64,000 nt of DNA from JACCTU01 sp963700495 (GCA_963700495.1 CAVOXT010000006.1:62001-126000), one strand, 5' to 3'. Numbered from the stretch's first letter, positions 25,241 through 34,188 are shown. Made by a program: numbers and translations. The notes: generated by a model from the sequence alone, not told the origin.

Positions 25241-26602
25241 TCAGTCGGGCAGCCAGAACGGGGGCACCGCGACCGCGCCGTCGCAGCGTGTTGTGTCGAG
25301 GCCCTTGGTGGTGTCGCGGTCGACGAGGTCCGTCAGGATCGGGTAGAGGCAGCCGCCGAGACCGAACGAGTGCCCGACGTGCGGGAAGATGATGGTGCGG
25401 CTGTCGGGGAAGTGCTGCTTCAGGTTGGAGAGGTTCGTGATCGGGTCCTGCGGGTCGGCGCCGCCTACGAGGGCGAGCACCGGCACGGGGCTGTGCGCGG
25501 GGAGTGTCCAGAGCGAGCGCGGCTCGGCGCGCTTCGAGACGGAGGAGCAGGCGTTCCGGAAAGCCGCGATCCGGGCCGTCGTGTAGCTGTCGAAGTCGGT
25601 GCCCCATGGTCCCGTCGCATCGAGACCGGTCCAGGGCTCGTTGCACCAGATCGACTCGGACATGCGGTTCAGCTCGGCCTCGAGATCTCCCGAGTCCGCG
25701 TCTTCGAGGGGCCCGTAGTCGCCCTTGGCGGCGCTGCTGACGACGAGCGGGATCGAGACCGCCTTCGTCAGGTCGAGCAGCATCACGTGGACGATGGCGG
25801 CGAGCTCGTCGCCCGTCATGCCGTGCTCCGGGTCGGCGTTCCACGCCTTCACGAGCTCGCCGAACTGGCGCTCCCAGCCCGGGAAGGTCTGTCGGCAGTC
25901 GGAGTCTGAGGCACAGAGGTTCGCGAGCTGGTCGAGCGCACGCTGGGCGTTGACGGCGTAGCGGTCGAAGAAGGGCACGTCGATGGCGGTCGCACCCGCG
26001 AGGATGAGCGCGCGCACCGAGGAGGGATGGCGCTTCAGGTAGACCTGCGCTGCGGTGGCGCCGTAGGAGCTGCCGATCACGGCGAGCTGCCGGTAGCCGA
26101 GCGCTGCACGCACCGCGTCGAGGTCGTCCATCGCCATCTTCGTCCCGTACTGGGTCCCGTCGCCGCCGCCTGGGTTCGATTGCCCGGTGCCGCGCTGGTC
26201 GACGAGCAGGATGTCGCGATACACGTTCAGCACGCTCAACTGCTGGCTCAGGTCGGCCGCCGACTCGGTGGCGGCCTGTCCCGGTCCGCCGGCGAGATAC
26301 GTGACCGCGTCCTCTCGGGCCGGCTTCGAGAACGCAGGTAGGACAACCACGTGGAGCCCGATCGTGCGGCCGTTCACCTTCGTGCGGTTCTCCGGGACGC
26401 GGAAGGTGCCGCAGCGCGCGTCGATCCCCTGCACCACGCACGGCTCCGGCGGCCACGACCACTGCGCCTGCCCGCAAAAAACGCTCGATCGATGCCGACC
26501 AACGCCGATGCCGGCGGCGGCCGCCACGCCGACCAGAAGCCACACAACCCACCGACGCCGCCGATGAACCCGATGAGGCGCAGCGTGCGCACCTGTCGGC
26601 AT
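25241..26602 (-). CDS. Exported alpha/beta hydrolase, tripeptidyl-aminopeptidase-like
   Basis: A 453-residue protein. The ATG at 26602 begins a basic segment and a membrane/signal helix (WVVWLLVGVAAAAGIGVG, about residues 18-37). The catalytic core follows: TYLAGGPGQAATE, ILLVDQRGTGQSNPGG, nucleophile elbow VIGSSYGATAAQVYLKRHP, acid in ALVGGADPQDPI and His in FPHVGHSFGLGGC. The layout matches secreted TAP-like peptidases/prolyl-aminopeptidase relatives of actinobacteria. Paired cysteines (CASDSDC, and a C-terminal Cys) fit extracellular folding. The longer upstream frame is not protein-like. Confidence 0.86.
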   Translation of the reverse strand: MPTGAHAAPHRVHRRRRWVVWLLVGVAAAAGIGVGRHRSSVFCGQAQWSWPPEPCVVQGIDARCGTFRVPENRTKVNGRTIGLHVVVLPAFSKPAREDAVTYLAGGPGQAATESAADLSQQLSVLNVYRDILLVDQRGTGQSNPGGGDGTQYGTKMAMDDLDAVRAALGYRQLAVIGSSYGATAAQVYLKRHPSSVRALILAGATAIDVPFFDRYAVNAQRALDQLANLCASDSDCRQTFPGWERQFGELVKAWNADPEHGMTGDELAAIVHVMLLDLTKAVSIPLVVSSAAKGDYGPLEDADSGDLEAELNRMSESIWCNEPWTGLDATGPWGTDFDSYTTARIAAFRNACSSVSKRAEPRSLWTLPAHSPVPVLALVGGADPQDPITNLSNLKQHFPDSRTIIFPHVGHSFGLGGCLYPILTDLVDRDTTKGLDTTRCDGAVAVPPFWLPD

Positions 26603-27229
26603 GGGCGTACCTCCACGTACACCGTCCCGCGACTCGCGCGATGCGCCATCAGGGGGCGCGCGGATCCTGCGTCCGTGCATTCCCGAATGTCCGTAATCGT
26701 CCGGCACGTCTCGCGTCACATGCGCTAACACTCGGGCAAGCGGGCACCTCGTCCCTTCCTGTCCGGTGCTAGGCGACAGCTCCGACGCCGCGCGCACATT
26801 CGCCAGCGGGGCAACGGTTGGGTCCTCACGTTCCGCTGAGAGGCCAGCAGATCGGGAGGAGCTTCAAGATGGGCGAGCACGCGGAGCTCTACCTCGAACC
26901 TCAAGTTCGACTCCGCCGCTCAAAGTGATCGCGGATCGGTTACTTGGTCGCTAGAGACTCGGCGCGAGCACGCATGCAGCGATCACGCGCGAGGAAGCAG
27001 ACGCCGTGCTCGCGGAATTGCTCGCAGACTGAGGCGGAGAATTGGACGACGGGGCGCCGGCGTGAAGCCACCGCCTGACGCCACTTGGGAAGACGCGTAG
27101 GAGGACGCGCGATCGTTTTTTGCGCGCGTGCTGCGCGGGGGTCATCCGTCGACCATCTACAAGAACGAGGCGCGACGAATTAGGATCAGCCTTCGCGGCC
27201 CGAGCAACCAAGCGACAGGAGGTCCAACC
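26603..27229. other. Non-coding or decayed region
   Basis: No complete gene. A short stretch ending at 27031 reads ITREEADAVLAELLAD followed by a stop, which looks like the C-terminus of a small protein whose upstream part is lost. The ribosome-binding site AGGAGGT (27217-27223) of the next gene lies at the right end. It sits inside the suspected tRNA-Val segment. Confidence 0.45.
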
Positions 27230-27508
27230 GTGGCTTTCATGCTGGGACACTACGACGTCGGGGACTACGACACGTGGAAGCGGGAGCGCTTCGATGCGGA
27301 TCCGGCAGGTCGCAAGCAAGCTGCGAAAGGCCACACAATGTCTCGCAGCGTCGATAACCCTGGGGAGGTCTTCGTGCGCGTCGAGTTCGCTTCGGTAGAT
27401 GAGGCCAAGTCTTTCCGGGAGCGCTTGCTCGCCTCGGGGGCGCTGGACGACGTAAACGTGATGACGCCGCTCACCGTGGTCGAGGTCGTAGACGAGGCGA
27501 CGTACTAG
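27230..27508 (+). CDS. Small dimeric alpha/beta-barrel-like protein
   Basis: A 92-residue protein. The GTG at 27230 has a perfect AGGAGGT six bases upstream. HYDVGDYDTWKRERFDADPAGRKQAAKGH, MSRSVDNPGEVFVRVEFASVDEAKSFRERL and VNVMTPLTVVEVVDE follow the strand-helix-strand pattern of small antibiotic-biosynthesis-monooxygenase-like proteins. No catalytic residues are obvious, so only fold-level assignment is offered. Confidence 0.7.
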   Translation: MAFMLGHYDVGDYDTWKRERFDADPAGRKQAAKGHTMSRSVDNPGEVFVRVEFASVDEAKSFRERLLASGALDDVNVMTPLTVVEVVDEATY

Positions 27509-27776
27509 CGGCGGCAGGCGTGCGCATCTGAGGTGCGCCGCGGCCAGCCATAGCCGCGCATCGTGGTCGCGCCTCGTTGCTCATTGCGTCGGGTTTGGCA
27601 GTCGGGGCAGCACGATCCTTGTTCGACGCTTGCAGTCGAGGCAGCGGGTGGTCAGGGTCACGACGTCGTGGATCCCGTACCAGCACCGGTACCAGCACCG
27701 GATCGCATGGCGAGCACGGATCGCACATCGAGACCGCGTTAACCAAGCCGTTTCTGCGTGGCCGCTAGGGCGCAAA

Positions 27777-27848
27777 TGGGCGCACCTGGGATCGAACCAG
27801 GGACCTCCCGCGTGTGAAGCGGGCGCTCTCCCGCTGAGCTATGCGCCC
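27777..27848 (-). tRNA. tRNA-Val(CAC)
   Basis: Acceptor strands GGGCGCA and TGCGCCC, D arm GCTCAGCGGGAGAGC, anticodon loop TTCACAC (anticodon CAC, reading GUG), T arm CCTGG-TTCGATC-CCAGG, discriminator A, no encoded CCA. Confidence 0.97.
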
Positions 27849-27863
27849 GAGAGCGAGATCAGG

Positions 27864-28292
27864 TTAGCGCGAGAGCAAGTCGCGCGCGGTCTCACGGGCT
27901 GACTCGTCGTGCGCTGCCCAAACCCGCTCGACGAGTGCGCCCATCACGTCGCGAATGCCGACGATGCCGAGCACGTTTCCGTCCTCCACCACCGGGACGT
28001 GTCGGATCTTCTTCTCGCCCATCAGCCGCGCGGCGTCGACGATGTCGACGTCCGGCGTCAGGGTCAGCACCTGCCGCGTCATCACCTCGGAGATCTTGAT
28101 CTCCCCGAACTGCGTCCCATTCCCGGCGAGGCGGAGGACATCGCGTTCGGTGAAGATCCCGACGATCCGCTGCTGCTCGCAGACCGCGACGGCGCCGACG
28201 TTCTCCTCCAGCATTCGAGCGATCGCGACCTGCACCGTCTCTTCCGGGCTGACGCTCACCACCTTTACGGTCATGGCGTCGGCAATCGGCAC
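27864..28292 (-). CDS. CBS-domain pair protein
   Basis: A 142-residue protein with two CBS motifs: MTVKVVSVSPEETVQVAIARMLEENVGAVAV...GIFTERDVLRL and VMTRQVLTLTPDVDIVDAARLMGEKKIRHVPVVEDGNVLGIVGIRDVMGAL, plus a short helical tail. GTG start at 28292. Probably an adenosine-nucleotide sensor. Divergent from the SRP RNA/dnaX unit. Confidence 0.87.
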   Translation of the reverse strand: MPIADAMTVKVVSVSPEETVQVAIARMLEENVGAVAVCEQQRIVGIFTERDVLRLAGNGTQFGEIKISEVMTRQVLTLTPDVDIVDAARLMGEKKIRHVPVVEDGNVLGIVGIRDVMGALVERVWAAHDESARETARDLLSR

Positions 28293-28343
28293 CGGCCTAT
28301 TGTGCCAAACCGCACCAGTCAGCGCCAGGCTACGATGGGCGTG

Positions 28344-28420
28344 CCGCGGGACTGGGAGTCTCCGAACCGCGTCAGGTCCGGAAGGAAGCAGCGCTAAGGA
28401 TCCCCTCCCAGGTCCCGCGG
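28344..28420 (+). ncRNA. ffs: Signal recognition particle RNA (small bacterial type)
   Basis: The highly conserved domain-IV loop is present (CAGGTCCGGAAGGAAGCAGC around 28372-28391), and the ends CCGCGGGAC (28344-28352) and GTCCCGCGG (28412-28420) pair to close the hairpin, with further TGGGAG/CTCCCA pairing inside. This RNA binds Ffh to target membrane proteins. Location directly upstream of dnaX is common in actinobacteria. Confidence 0.95.
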
Positions 28421-28422
28421 TT

Positions 28423-30033
28423 ATGGCTCGCGCGGTGGCCGCCCTCTATCGCAAATACCGTCCGCAGGACTTCGACGAGGTGGTCGGCCAGGAGCCGATC
28501 GTCCGTACGCTCAGGAACGCCATCGCGGGCGATCAGGTGCGGCAGGCCTATCTGTTCGCGGGGCCGCGGGGGACCGGCAAGACCTCGATGGCCCGGATCC
28601 TCGCCAAGGCGCTCAACTGCGCGCAGGGTCCGACACCGAGCCCCGACAACGTCTGCCACGCCTGCGTCGCGATCGCGAACGGCAGCTCGCTCGACGTGAT
28701 CGAGATGGACGCGGCCTCGCAGCGCGGGATCGACGACATCCGCGAGATCCGGGACCGCGTCGTCCTCCAGCCGGTCGAGGGCCGCTACAAGGTCTACATC
28801 CTCGACGAGGCGCATCAGCTCACCGATGCCGCGTGGAACGCGCTCCTGAAGCTGATCGAGGAGCCGCCTCCCCACCTCGTCTTCGTCTTCTGCACAACGG
28901 ACCTCTCGAAGGTCTTGCCGACCGTGCGGTCGCGCTGCCAGACGTTCGTCTTCTCGCGGCCCCGGCTGCCGGAGCTCGTCAAGAAGCTGCGCCGCATCGC
29001 CGACGCCGAGAAGATCGACGTGTCGGACCAGGCACTCGCGCTGATCGCCCGGTCGGGGCGGGGTGCCTACCGCGACGCCGAGTCGACACTCGACCAGCTG
29101 GCCGCGGCCACCGAGAACACGGTGACGGTGCAGTCGGTCCTGCAGCTGCTCGGCGCTGTCGAGGAGGAGGCGCTCTTCCGGCTGCTCGACCTCGTCGTCG
29201 ACCGCGATACGGCGGGTGCGCTGACGTTCATCGAGGAGCTCTCCGAGCAGGGTCAGGACCTCGGCCGGCTCGTGACGGACCTGCTCGAGCACCTGCGGCA
29301 TCTGCTGCTCGTGCAGCACATGGGCGAGGTCCCGGAATCGCTGCCGGTGACCGAGGAGACGCGCGACCGCCTGCGCGAGCAGGCGAACCAGCTCGGCGAG
29401 GCAACCGTGCTCCGGTTGATCGACCTGCTGCACGTCGCCGTCGAGGACATGCGGCAGGGTGGCGATCCGCGGCTCCCGCTCGAGCTCTCCCTCGTGAAGG
29501 TGACTCGCCCCGGCGCGGACCTCTCGCGCGAGTCGGTCGCGTACCGGCTCGAGCAGCTGGAGTCGCGCGGCCATCCCACAGGAGCCGCGAACCCGCCTCC
29601 GGCGCCCGCGGCCCGACCGCGCGAGGAGCCGGCGAGCGAGACGCCCGGAGCAACTCCTCCCTCGCTCGAGCTCGAGGCGCTCCAGGAGGCCTGGCAGCGT
29701 TCGATCCTGCCGGCGGTCGAGGAGCGCTCGATCCCGACGGCCTCGGTGCTCCGGGAGGCGCGGCCGTCCGACCTGGCCGACGACCGGCTCACGGTCGAGT
29801 TCCCGTCGAGCGCCGAGTTCCATCTGAAGCTCGCCGAGGACCCGAAGAATGCGACGCTGCTGCAGGAAGCGCTCTACGAGGTCACCGGCCGCAAGCTCGC
29901 GCTCGCGTTCGAGCTCGGTGAGCACACGCACGTGACCGAGACCGCCGAGGAACCGCTCGGAGAGGACGAGTTTCTCGAGCTCGTCAAAGAGACCTTCGAC
30001 GCCCGCGAACTGAAAGAGGGGGATGAGACGTAG
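28423..30033 (+). CDS. dnaX: DNA polymerase III subunit gamma/tau
   Basis: A 536-residue clamp-loader ATPase. ALYRKYRPQDFDEVVGQEPI at the start, Walker A FAGPRGTGKTSMARILAKALNC, Walker B and sensor VYILDEAHQLTDAAWNALLKLIEEPP, and the Arg-finger region TVRSRCQTFVFSR. The zinc module reads NCAQGPTPSPDNVCHAC: three cysteines, with Asp where the usual PCGVC has Cys. A Pro/Ala/Glu-rich linker (about residues 385-420) joins a tau-like C-terminal domain. The ATG at 28423 is chosen, two bases after the SRP RNA stem; the upstream open frame covers the RNA and is not coding. Confidence 0.95.
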   Translation: MARAVAALYRKYRPQDFDEVVGQEPIVRTLRNAIAGDQVRQAYLFAGPRGTGKTSMARILAKALNCAQGPTPSPDNVCHACVAIANGSSLDVIEMDAASQRGIDDIREIRDRVVLQPVEGRYKVYILDEAHQLTDAAWNALLKLIEEPPPHLVFVFCTTDLSKVLPTVRSRCQTFVFSRPRLPELVKKLRRIADAEKIDVSDQALALIARSGRGAYRDAESTLDQLAAATENTVTVQSVLQLLGAVEEEALFRLLDLVVDRDTAGALTFIEELSEQGQDLGRLVTDLLEHLRHLLLVQHMGEVPESLPVTEETRDRLREQANQLGEATVLRLIDLLHVAVEDMRQGGDPRLPLELSLVKVTRPGADLSRESVAYRLEQLESRGHPTGAANPPPAPAARPREEPASETPGATPPSLELEALQEAWQRSILPAVEERSIPTASVLREARPSDLADDRLTVEFPSSAEFHLKLAEDPKNATLLQEALYEVTGRKLALAFELGEHTHVTETAEEPLGEDEFLELVKETFDARELKEGDET

Positions 30034-30353
30034 TGGGAATGGACATGAACAAGCTGCTCGCCTCGATGCAGCAGATGCAGGAGCAGATGGCCACCGCGCA
30101 GGAGGAGCTCGCGAACGAGACCGTCGAGGCCACCGCCGGCGGGGGCATGGTCACCGTCAAGGCGACCGGCGCGCTCGAGATCACGGAGATCACGATCGAC
30201 CCGAAGGCGATCGACCCGGACGACCCGGAGCTCCTCGCCGACATGATCCAGGCGGCCGTCAACGAGGCGATCCGCTCGGCGCAGGCGCTGATGGAGCAAC
30301 GGCTCGGCGGCCTCGCGGGCGGAGCGCTCGGCGGGCTGGGCCTCGGCCTCTGA
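30033..30353 (+). CDS. YbaB/EbfC-family nucleoid-associated protein
   Basis: About 106 residues: NKLLASMQQMQEQMATAQEELANETVEATAGGGMVTVKATGALEITEITIDPKAIDPDD, the typical YbaB fold, with a Gly/Leu-rich tail. It binds DNA as a dimer. GTG at 30033 overlaps the dnaX stop by one base and has GAGGGGG nine bases upstream; ATG at 30039 is an alternative. Order dnaX-ybaB-recR is conserved widely. Confidence 0.92.
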   Translation: MGMDMNKLLASMQQMQEQMATAQEELANETVEATAGGGMVTVKATGALEITEITIDPKAIDPDDPELLADMIQAAVNEAIRSAQALMEQRLGGLAGGALGGLGLGL

Positions 30354-30357
30354 CGTA

Positions 30358-30400
30358 CCCCACCCCTCAGGGGTGGGGAAGTGGCGGTTCCACCCGCCAC
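30358..30400 (+). terminator. Two consecutive hairpins after ybaB
   Basis: CCCCACCCC (30358-30366) pairs with GGGGTGGGG (30370-30378), then GTGGCGG (30381-30387) with CCGCCAC (30394-30400). No T-run. They may terminate or attenuate the dnaX-ybaB transcript before recR, whose start is 95 bases further on. Confidence 0.55.
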
Positions 30401-30494
30401 CCAGGCTCGATCGTACCCCCGAATTCGTTGCAGGTCCGTCACCGGTCTGCGCCGAATGTGTGACTTTCCCGTCCACTCGCTAGCCTGAGGAGAC

Positions 30495-31085
30495 ATGTTC
30501 TCTCCGCGTGTCGAGAACCTCGTCGCTCAGCTGACGCACCTGCCCGGGGTCGGCTCGCGAACGGCGCACCGGTTCGCCTTCCATCTGCTCCGCGTCTCGA
30601 AGGACGAGGCGCTCGCGCTCGCGGCCGCGATCGAAGAGGTGAAGGAGCGCGTCCGCTTCTGCAACGAGTGCGGCAACCTGACCGAGGACGAGGTCTGCTC
30701 GATCTGCCTCGACGCCCGGCGCGACCACTCCGTGATCTGCGTCGTCGAGCACCCCGTCGACCTGATCTCGCTCGAGCGCACGCACGAGTACCGCGGGCTC
30801 TACCACGTGCTCGGCGGCTCGCTCTCGCCGATCGACGGCGTGGAGCCCGAGCACCTGCGGATCGACGAGCTGCTCCGGCGGGTCGAACGTAACGGCGTGC
30901 AGGAGGTCGTGCTCGCGACCAACCCGAACATGACGGGCGAGGCGACGGCGCACTTCCTTGCGGACCGGCTCCGGGGCCGTGTCCGGGTCACCCGCCTGGC
31001 GAGCGGGCTCCCGGTCGGCGGCGATCTGGAGTACGCCGACGAGGTGACACTCGGCCGCGCGCTGACCGGCCGATTGGAGATGTGA
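30495..31085 (+). CDS. recR: Recombination protein RecR
   Basis: A 196-residue protein with a helix-hairpin-helix (LTHLPGVGSRTAHRFAFHLL), a four-cysteine zinc finger (CNECGNLTEDEVCSIC) and a Toprim domain (ICVVEHPVDLISLERTHEYRGLYHVLGG...EVVLATNPNMTGEATAHFL), ending in LPVGGDLEYADEVTLGRAL. It acts with RecF/RecO to load RecA at gaps. Confidence 0.96.
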   Translation: MFSPRVENLVAQLTHLPGVGSRTAHRFAFHLLRVSKDEALALAAAIEEVKERVRFCNECGNLTEDEVCSICLDARRDHSVICVVEHPVDLISLERTHEYRGLYHVLGGSLSPIDGVEPEHLRIDELLRRVERNGVQEVVLATNPNMTGEATAHFLADRLRGRVRVTRLASGLPVGGDLEYADEVTLGRALTGRLEM

Positions 31086-31474
31086 CCAGGCTCGTTCTGC
31101 AGGGAAACGGGATCCTGGACCTCATGCTCGGCGTCGCGCTGCTCGCGGCGACGTGGGATTGGCTGTACTCATCGGTCGGTCTGCCGGATCCCGACCCTGC
31201 GATCTACGCCCAGATCGCGGGTGCCTTCGCGGTCGCAGTCGGATACCTGCTCTGGATCGCGCACCGAGACGTGCACCTCACGAGGGCCGTCGCAGCCGCC
31301 TCGGCGCTCGCGAATGCACTGCTCGCAGTGCTCGCGGTCGCGTGGCTCGCCGACTCGCAGATGGAGCTCCCCGGCCACGAAGCGCTCGTCCTGGGGCTCC
31401 TCGTCCCGGCGTTCGGCGTGCTGGCCGCGGTCGAGGCCCGCATCGCGAGCCGAGTGGGCCAACGCAGCGACTAA
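31082..31474 (+). CDS. Four-helix membrane protein of unknown function
   Basis: A 130-residue protein with four hydrophobic helices (ILDLMLGVALLAATWDWLY, IYAQIAGAFAVAVGYLLWIA, AVAAASALANALLAVLAVAWLA, ALVLGLLVPAFGVLAAVEARI). The GTG overlaps the recR stop as GTGA, so it is probably translated with recR. I do not recognise the family. Confidence 0.72.
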   Translation: MTRLVLQGNGILDLMLGVALLAATWDWLYSSVGLPDPDPAIYAQIAGAFAVAVGYLLWIAHRDVHLTRAVAAASALANALLAVLAVAWLADSQMELPGHEALVLGLLVPAFGVLAAVEARIASRVGQRSD

Positions 31475-31485
31475 CCTTGCCGCCG

Positions 31486-32715
31486 ATGGCGACGACCGAG
31501 TACGAGGCCGTCCCGGCGGTCGAAGGCGACGAGACGAAGCCGCGTCTGGGAACGGTCGTGCTCAAGTTCGGCGGGACTTCGGTCGCGGACCCTACGAAGA
31601 TCCGCGAGGTCGCACGCCGGCTCGTGGGCCTGCGCGAGGCCGGGCACCGTGTCGTCGGCGTACTGTCCGCGATGGGGCGCACGACGGACGAGCTGCTCGA
31701 GCTCGCGCAGCAGGTGTCGTCGAGCCCGCAGCCGCGGGAGCTCGACATGCTCATCTCCGTCGGCGAGCGGATCTCGAACGCGCTCTGCGCGATGGCGATC
31801 CAGGACCTCGGAGACAAGGCGATCTCGCTGACCGGCTCGCAGGCGGGCATCGTCACCGACACGACGCACGGCAAGGCGAAGATCATCGACGTGCGCGCAC
31901 GGCGGATCCACGAGGCGCTCGACCAGGACCGGATCGTCCTCGTCGCCGGCTTCCAGGGGGTCTCGACGGACCAGGACGTGACGACGCTCGGCCGTGGCGG
32001 CTCGGACACGACCGCCGTCGCGCTCGCCGCCGCGCTCGGCGCCGACCACTGCGAGATCAACACCGACGTGCCAGGGGTGTACTCGGCCGACCCGCGAGTC
32101 GTCCCGGACGCCCGCAAGCTCGACGCCGTCTCGTTCGAGGAGATGCTCGAGATCGCGTCCTCGGGCGCGGGCGTGCTCGCCACCCGCTCGGTCGAGGTCG
32201 CGCGCAGCCACAATGTGCGTCTGCACGTCCGCTCGACGTTTGGCGACGAGACGGGCACGTGGATTCAGGAGGAGGACGAAACGATGCTCGAGAAGGCCCT
32301 CATCTCTGCCGTCGTGCACCAGCGCGAGGAAACCGTCTACTACGTGCGCGGCACGACACCGGCAGGCCTGTTCGCCTCGCTGGCGGAGGCGAGCGTCAAC
32401 GTCGACACGATCGTGCGGACGGGCGACGAGATCGTCTTCTCGGCACCGGTGGAAGACCGGCGCGACGCGGCGACTGCGCTCGACGGGCTCGGCGTGGACT
32501 GGCGCGCCCGCGACGACCTCGGGAAGGTGAGCCTCGTCGGGGCGGGAATGAAGAGCCACCCGGGCGTCGCCGCGAAGGCGTTCGCCGCGCTCGAGGCGGC
32601 CGGGATCGAGGCACCCATCGTCAGCACCTCGCCGATCAAGATCGCCTGCCACGTCCCGAGCGACGACGTCGACCGCGCGGTCCGCTCGCTCCACGAGGCG
32701 TTCGAGCTTGCGTAG
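31486..32715 (+). CDS. lysC: Aspartate kinase
   Basis: A 409-residue aspartokinase, first step of lysine/threonine/methionine and diaminopimelate synthesis. N-terminal kinase motif VVLKFGGTSVADP, SVGERISNALCAMAI, TTLGRGGSDTTAVALAAALGAD, TDVPGVYSADPR, then two ACT domains (ALISAVVHQREETVYYVRG and KVSLVGAGMKSHPGVAAKAF...ISTSPIKIACHV-like end) for feedback control. The ATG at 31486 begins the conserved part; the frame upstream overlaps the membrane-protein gene and is spurious. Confidence 0.95.
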   Translation: MATTEYEAVPAVEGDETKPRLGTVVLKFGGTSVADPTKIREVARRLVGLREAGHRVVGVLSAMGRTTDELLELAQQVSSSPQPRELDMLISVGERISNALCAMAIQDLGDKAISLTGSQAGIVTDTTHGKAKIIDVRARRIHEALDQDRIVLVAGFQGVSTDQDVTTLGRGGSDTTAVALAAALGADHCEINTDVPGVYSADPRVVPDARKLDAVSFEEMLEIASSGAGVLATRSVEVARSHNVRLHVRSTFGDETGTWIQEEDETMLEKALISAVVHQREETVYYVRGTTPAGLFASLAEASVNVDTIVRTGDEIVFSAPVEDRRDAATALDGLGVDWRARDDLGKVSLVGAGMKSHPGVAAKAFAALEAAGIEAPIVSTSPIKIACHVPSDDVDRAVRSLHEAFELA

Positions 32716-33638
32716 CGTCGCCGTCGTTGGAGCGACCGGCGCGGTCGGTCGCGTGACGGTGCAGCTCCTGCGAGAACGCGGCTATGACGACGTGAAGCTC
32801 TTCGCCACCGCACGCTCGGCGGGGACCGAGATCGACGGGCTGGTCGTCGAGGAGGCGACGCCCGACGCGCTCGCCGCCGGGGGCATCGACGTGGCGCTCT
32901 TCTCGGTCGGAACGTCGGCGTCGAGAGAGCTCGTACCCCACGCGGTTCGCGGCGGGGCAGTCGCCGTGGACAAGTCCGCGGCATTCCGCCTGGAGGACGG
33001 AGTACCGCTCGTGGTGCCCGAGGTGAACGGGAGCCGCGCGCTGGAGCACGACGGGATCGTCGCCAACCCGAACTGCTGCACGATCCCGCTCAGCTGCGTA
33101 CTCGAACCGCTGCACCAGGCGGCCGGACTGCGACGTGTACGGGTCGCGACCTACCAGTCCGCGTCCGGCGCCGGCGCGTCCGCGATGGACAAGCTGCGCG
33201 GCACCTCGACGTCCGACGCCGACCTGGCGATGGACTGGGACTACGACGGCGAGGAGTTCGACGAGGAGTCGAAGCTCCGCGCGGAGACCCGCAAGATCAT
33301 GGAGCAAGCCCGACCTCCCGATCCACGCCCAGTGCGTGCGCGTGCCGGTCATGGTCGGCCACGCCGAGGCTGTGTGGCTCGAGACCGAGGATGCGCTCTC
33401 GCCGGCGGACGCCACGCGGATCCTCGGAGATGCGCCGAGCGTCGAGCTGGTCGAGTTCCCGACGCCGAAGCAGGCCGAGGGCCGCGACACGGTGCTCGTC
33501 GGCCGCATCCGGCGCGACTCCACCGAGCCGAACGGGCTCAGCCTCTTCCTCGTCTGCGACAACCTCCGCAAGGGCGCTGCGCTGAACGCGATCCAGATCG
33601 CGGAGCTGCTGCTCGCCCGGCGTCCGGTCACCGCCTAG
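32708..33638 (+). CDS. asd: Aspartate-semialdehyde dehydrogenase (frameshifted)
   Basis: Second enzyme of the aspartate pathway, NADPH-dependent. TTG start overlapping the lysC stop; Rossmann motif VAVVGATGAVG, active-site Cys in VANPNCCTIPLS, then YQSASGAGASAMDKL. One extra base near 33305 breaks the frame after KIMEQ; corrected sequence continues DLPIHAQCVRVPVMVGHAEAVWLE to GLSLFLVCDNLRKGAALNAIQIAELLL. Length about 310 residues, slightly short of the usual 330-340. lysC-asd is a conserved operon. Confidence 0.92.
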
Positions 33639-33858
33639 ATGGTTGATGCCATGAGATCGTTCGTTCCGAGGCGTGGGCTGGCCGCTCTGGGGCGCGGCGG
33701 CAGGACGTCGCCGATGCTGGCAGCATCGGTGGCGGCCTGACGGCGTGAAGCACACGACGCGGGCGGGGCGCCGCTAGGCGGCCCGACTGCGGCGAGTGCG
33801 GCCCAGACGCGCCAGACCGCGCAGCCGGACGCGCGAGATCGTGGCATCAACCATCTAG
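33635..33858. repeat. 224-bp element with 17-bp terminal inverted repeats
   Basis: The 17 bases CTAGATGGTTGATGCCA (33635-33651) recur perfectly inverted at 33842-33858. Inside lies a 9+1+9 perfect palindrome at 33711-33729 (CCGATGCTG...CAGCATCGG). There is no gene. Size and ends resemble a MITE-type non-autonomous element, or a large cruciform. The left end contains the asd stop codon, and a third partial copy of the end (CTAGATGGT) sits at 33918-33926 over the start codon of the next gene. Confidence 0.55.
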
Positions 33859-33921
33859 CCCTCGGACCCCCCGATAGGCAGTTGAGGGCCGGCCGAACTG
33901 GGACGATGCTGGTGTCTCTAG

Positions 33922-34155
33922 ATGGTAGTGACGTTGACGCGGCCGTCACTCGCTCCGGAGCTGATCGATTTCCTGAGCCGGGTCTCGTGCGTCGCGGTTC
34001 AGATGCGGGGCGGGTCGCTCGAGGTCGACGTCCCCTACACGAGCGACGAAGATCGCGCGCGCATCGATCTCGGCCTGTACCTCGCCGCCTGGCAAGGCTT
34101 GCATCCCGAGGTCAAGGCAGAGCTGAAACCGGCCGGCGTCACCGGCCCGGCCTGA
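33922..34155 (+). CDS. Small hypothetical protein
   Basis: A 77-residue protein: a hydrophobic-charged N-terminus (LTRPSLAPELIDFLSRVSCVAVQM), LEVDVPYTSDEDRARIDLGLYLAAWQGLHP and a short tail. Composition and codon use look coding. The layout (one small alpha/beta domain) recalls small actinobacterial proteins of unknown function. The ATG has no evident ribosome-binding site and lies inside a partial inverted-repeat copy. Confidence 0.55.
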   Translation: MVVTLTRPSLAPELIDFLSRVSCVAVQMRGGSLEVDVPYTSDEDRARIDLGLYLAAWQGLHPEVKAELKPAGVTGPA

Positions 34156-34188
34156 GTAAGCGCCGGGCCGAGTTCGCTTCGAACGTTC

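Noticed and set aside
27670..27710. Two adjacent copies of a 12-bp GTACCAGCACCG unit
   Set aside because: Too short and isolated to interpret; probably chance or minor slippage.
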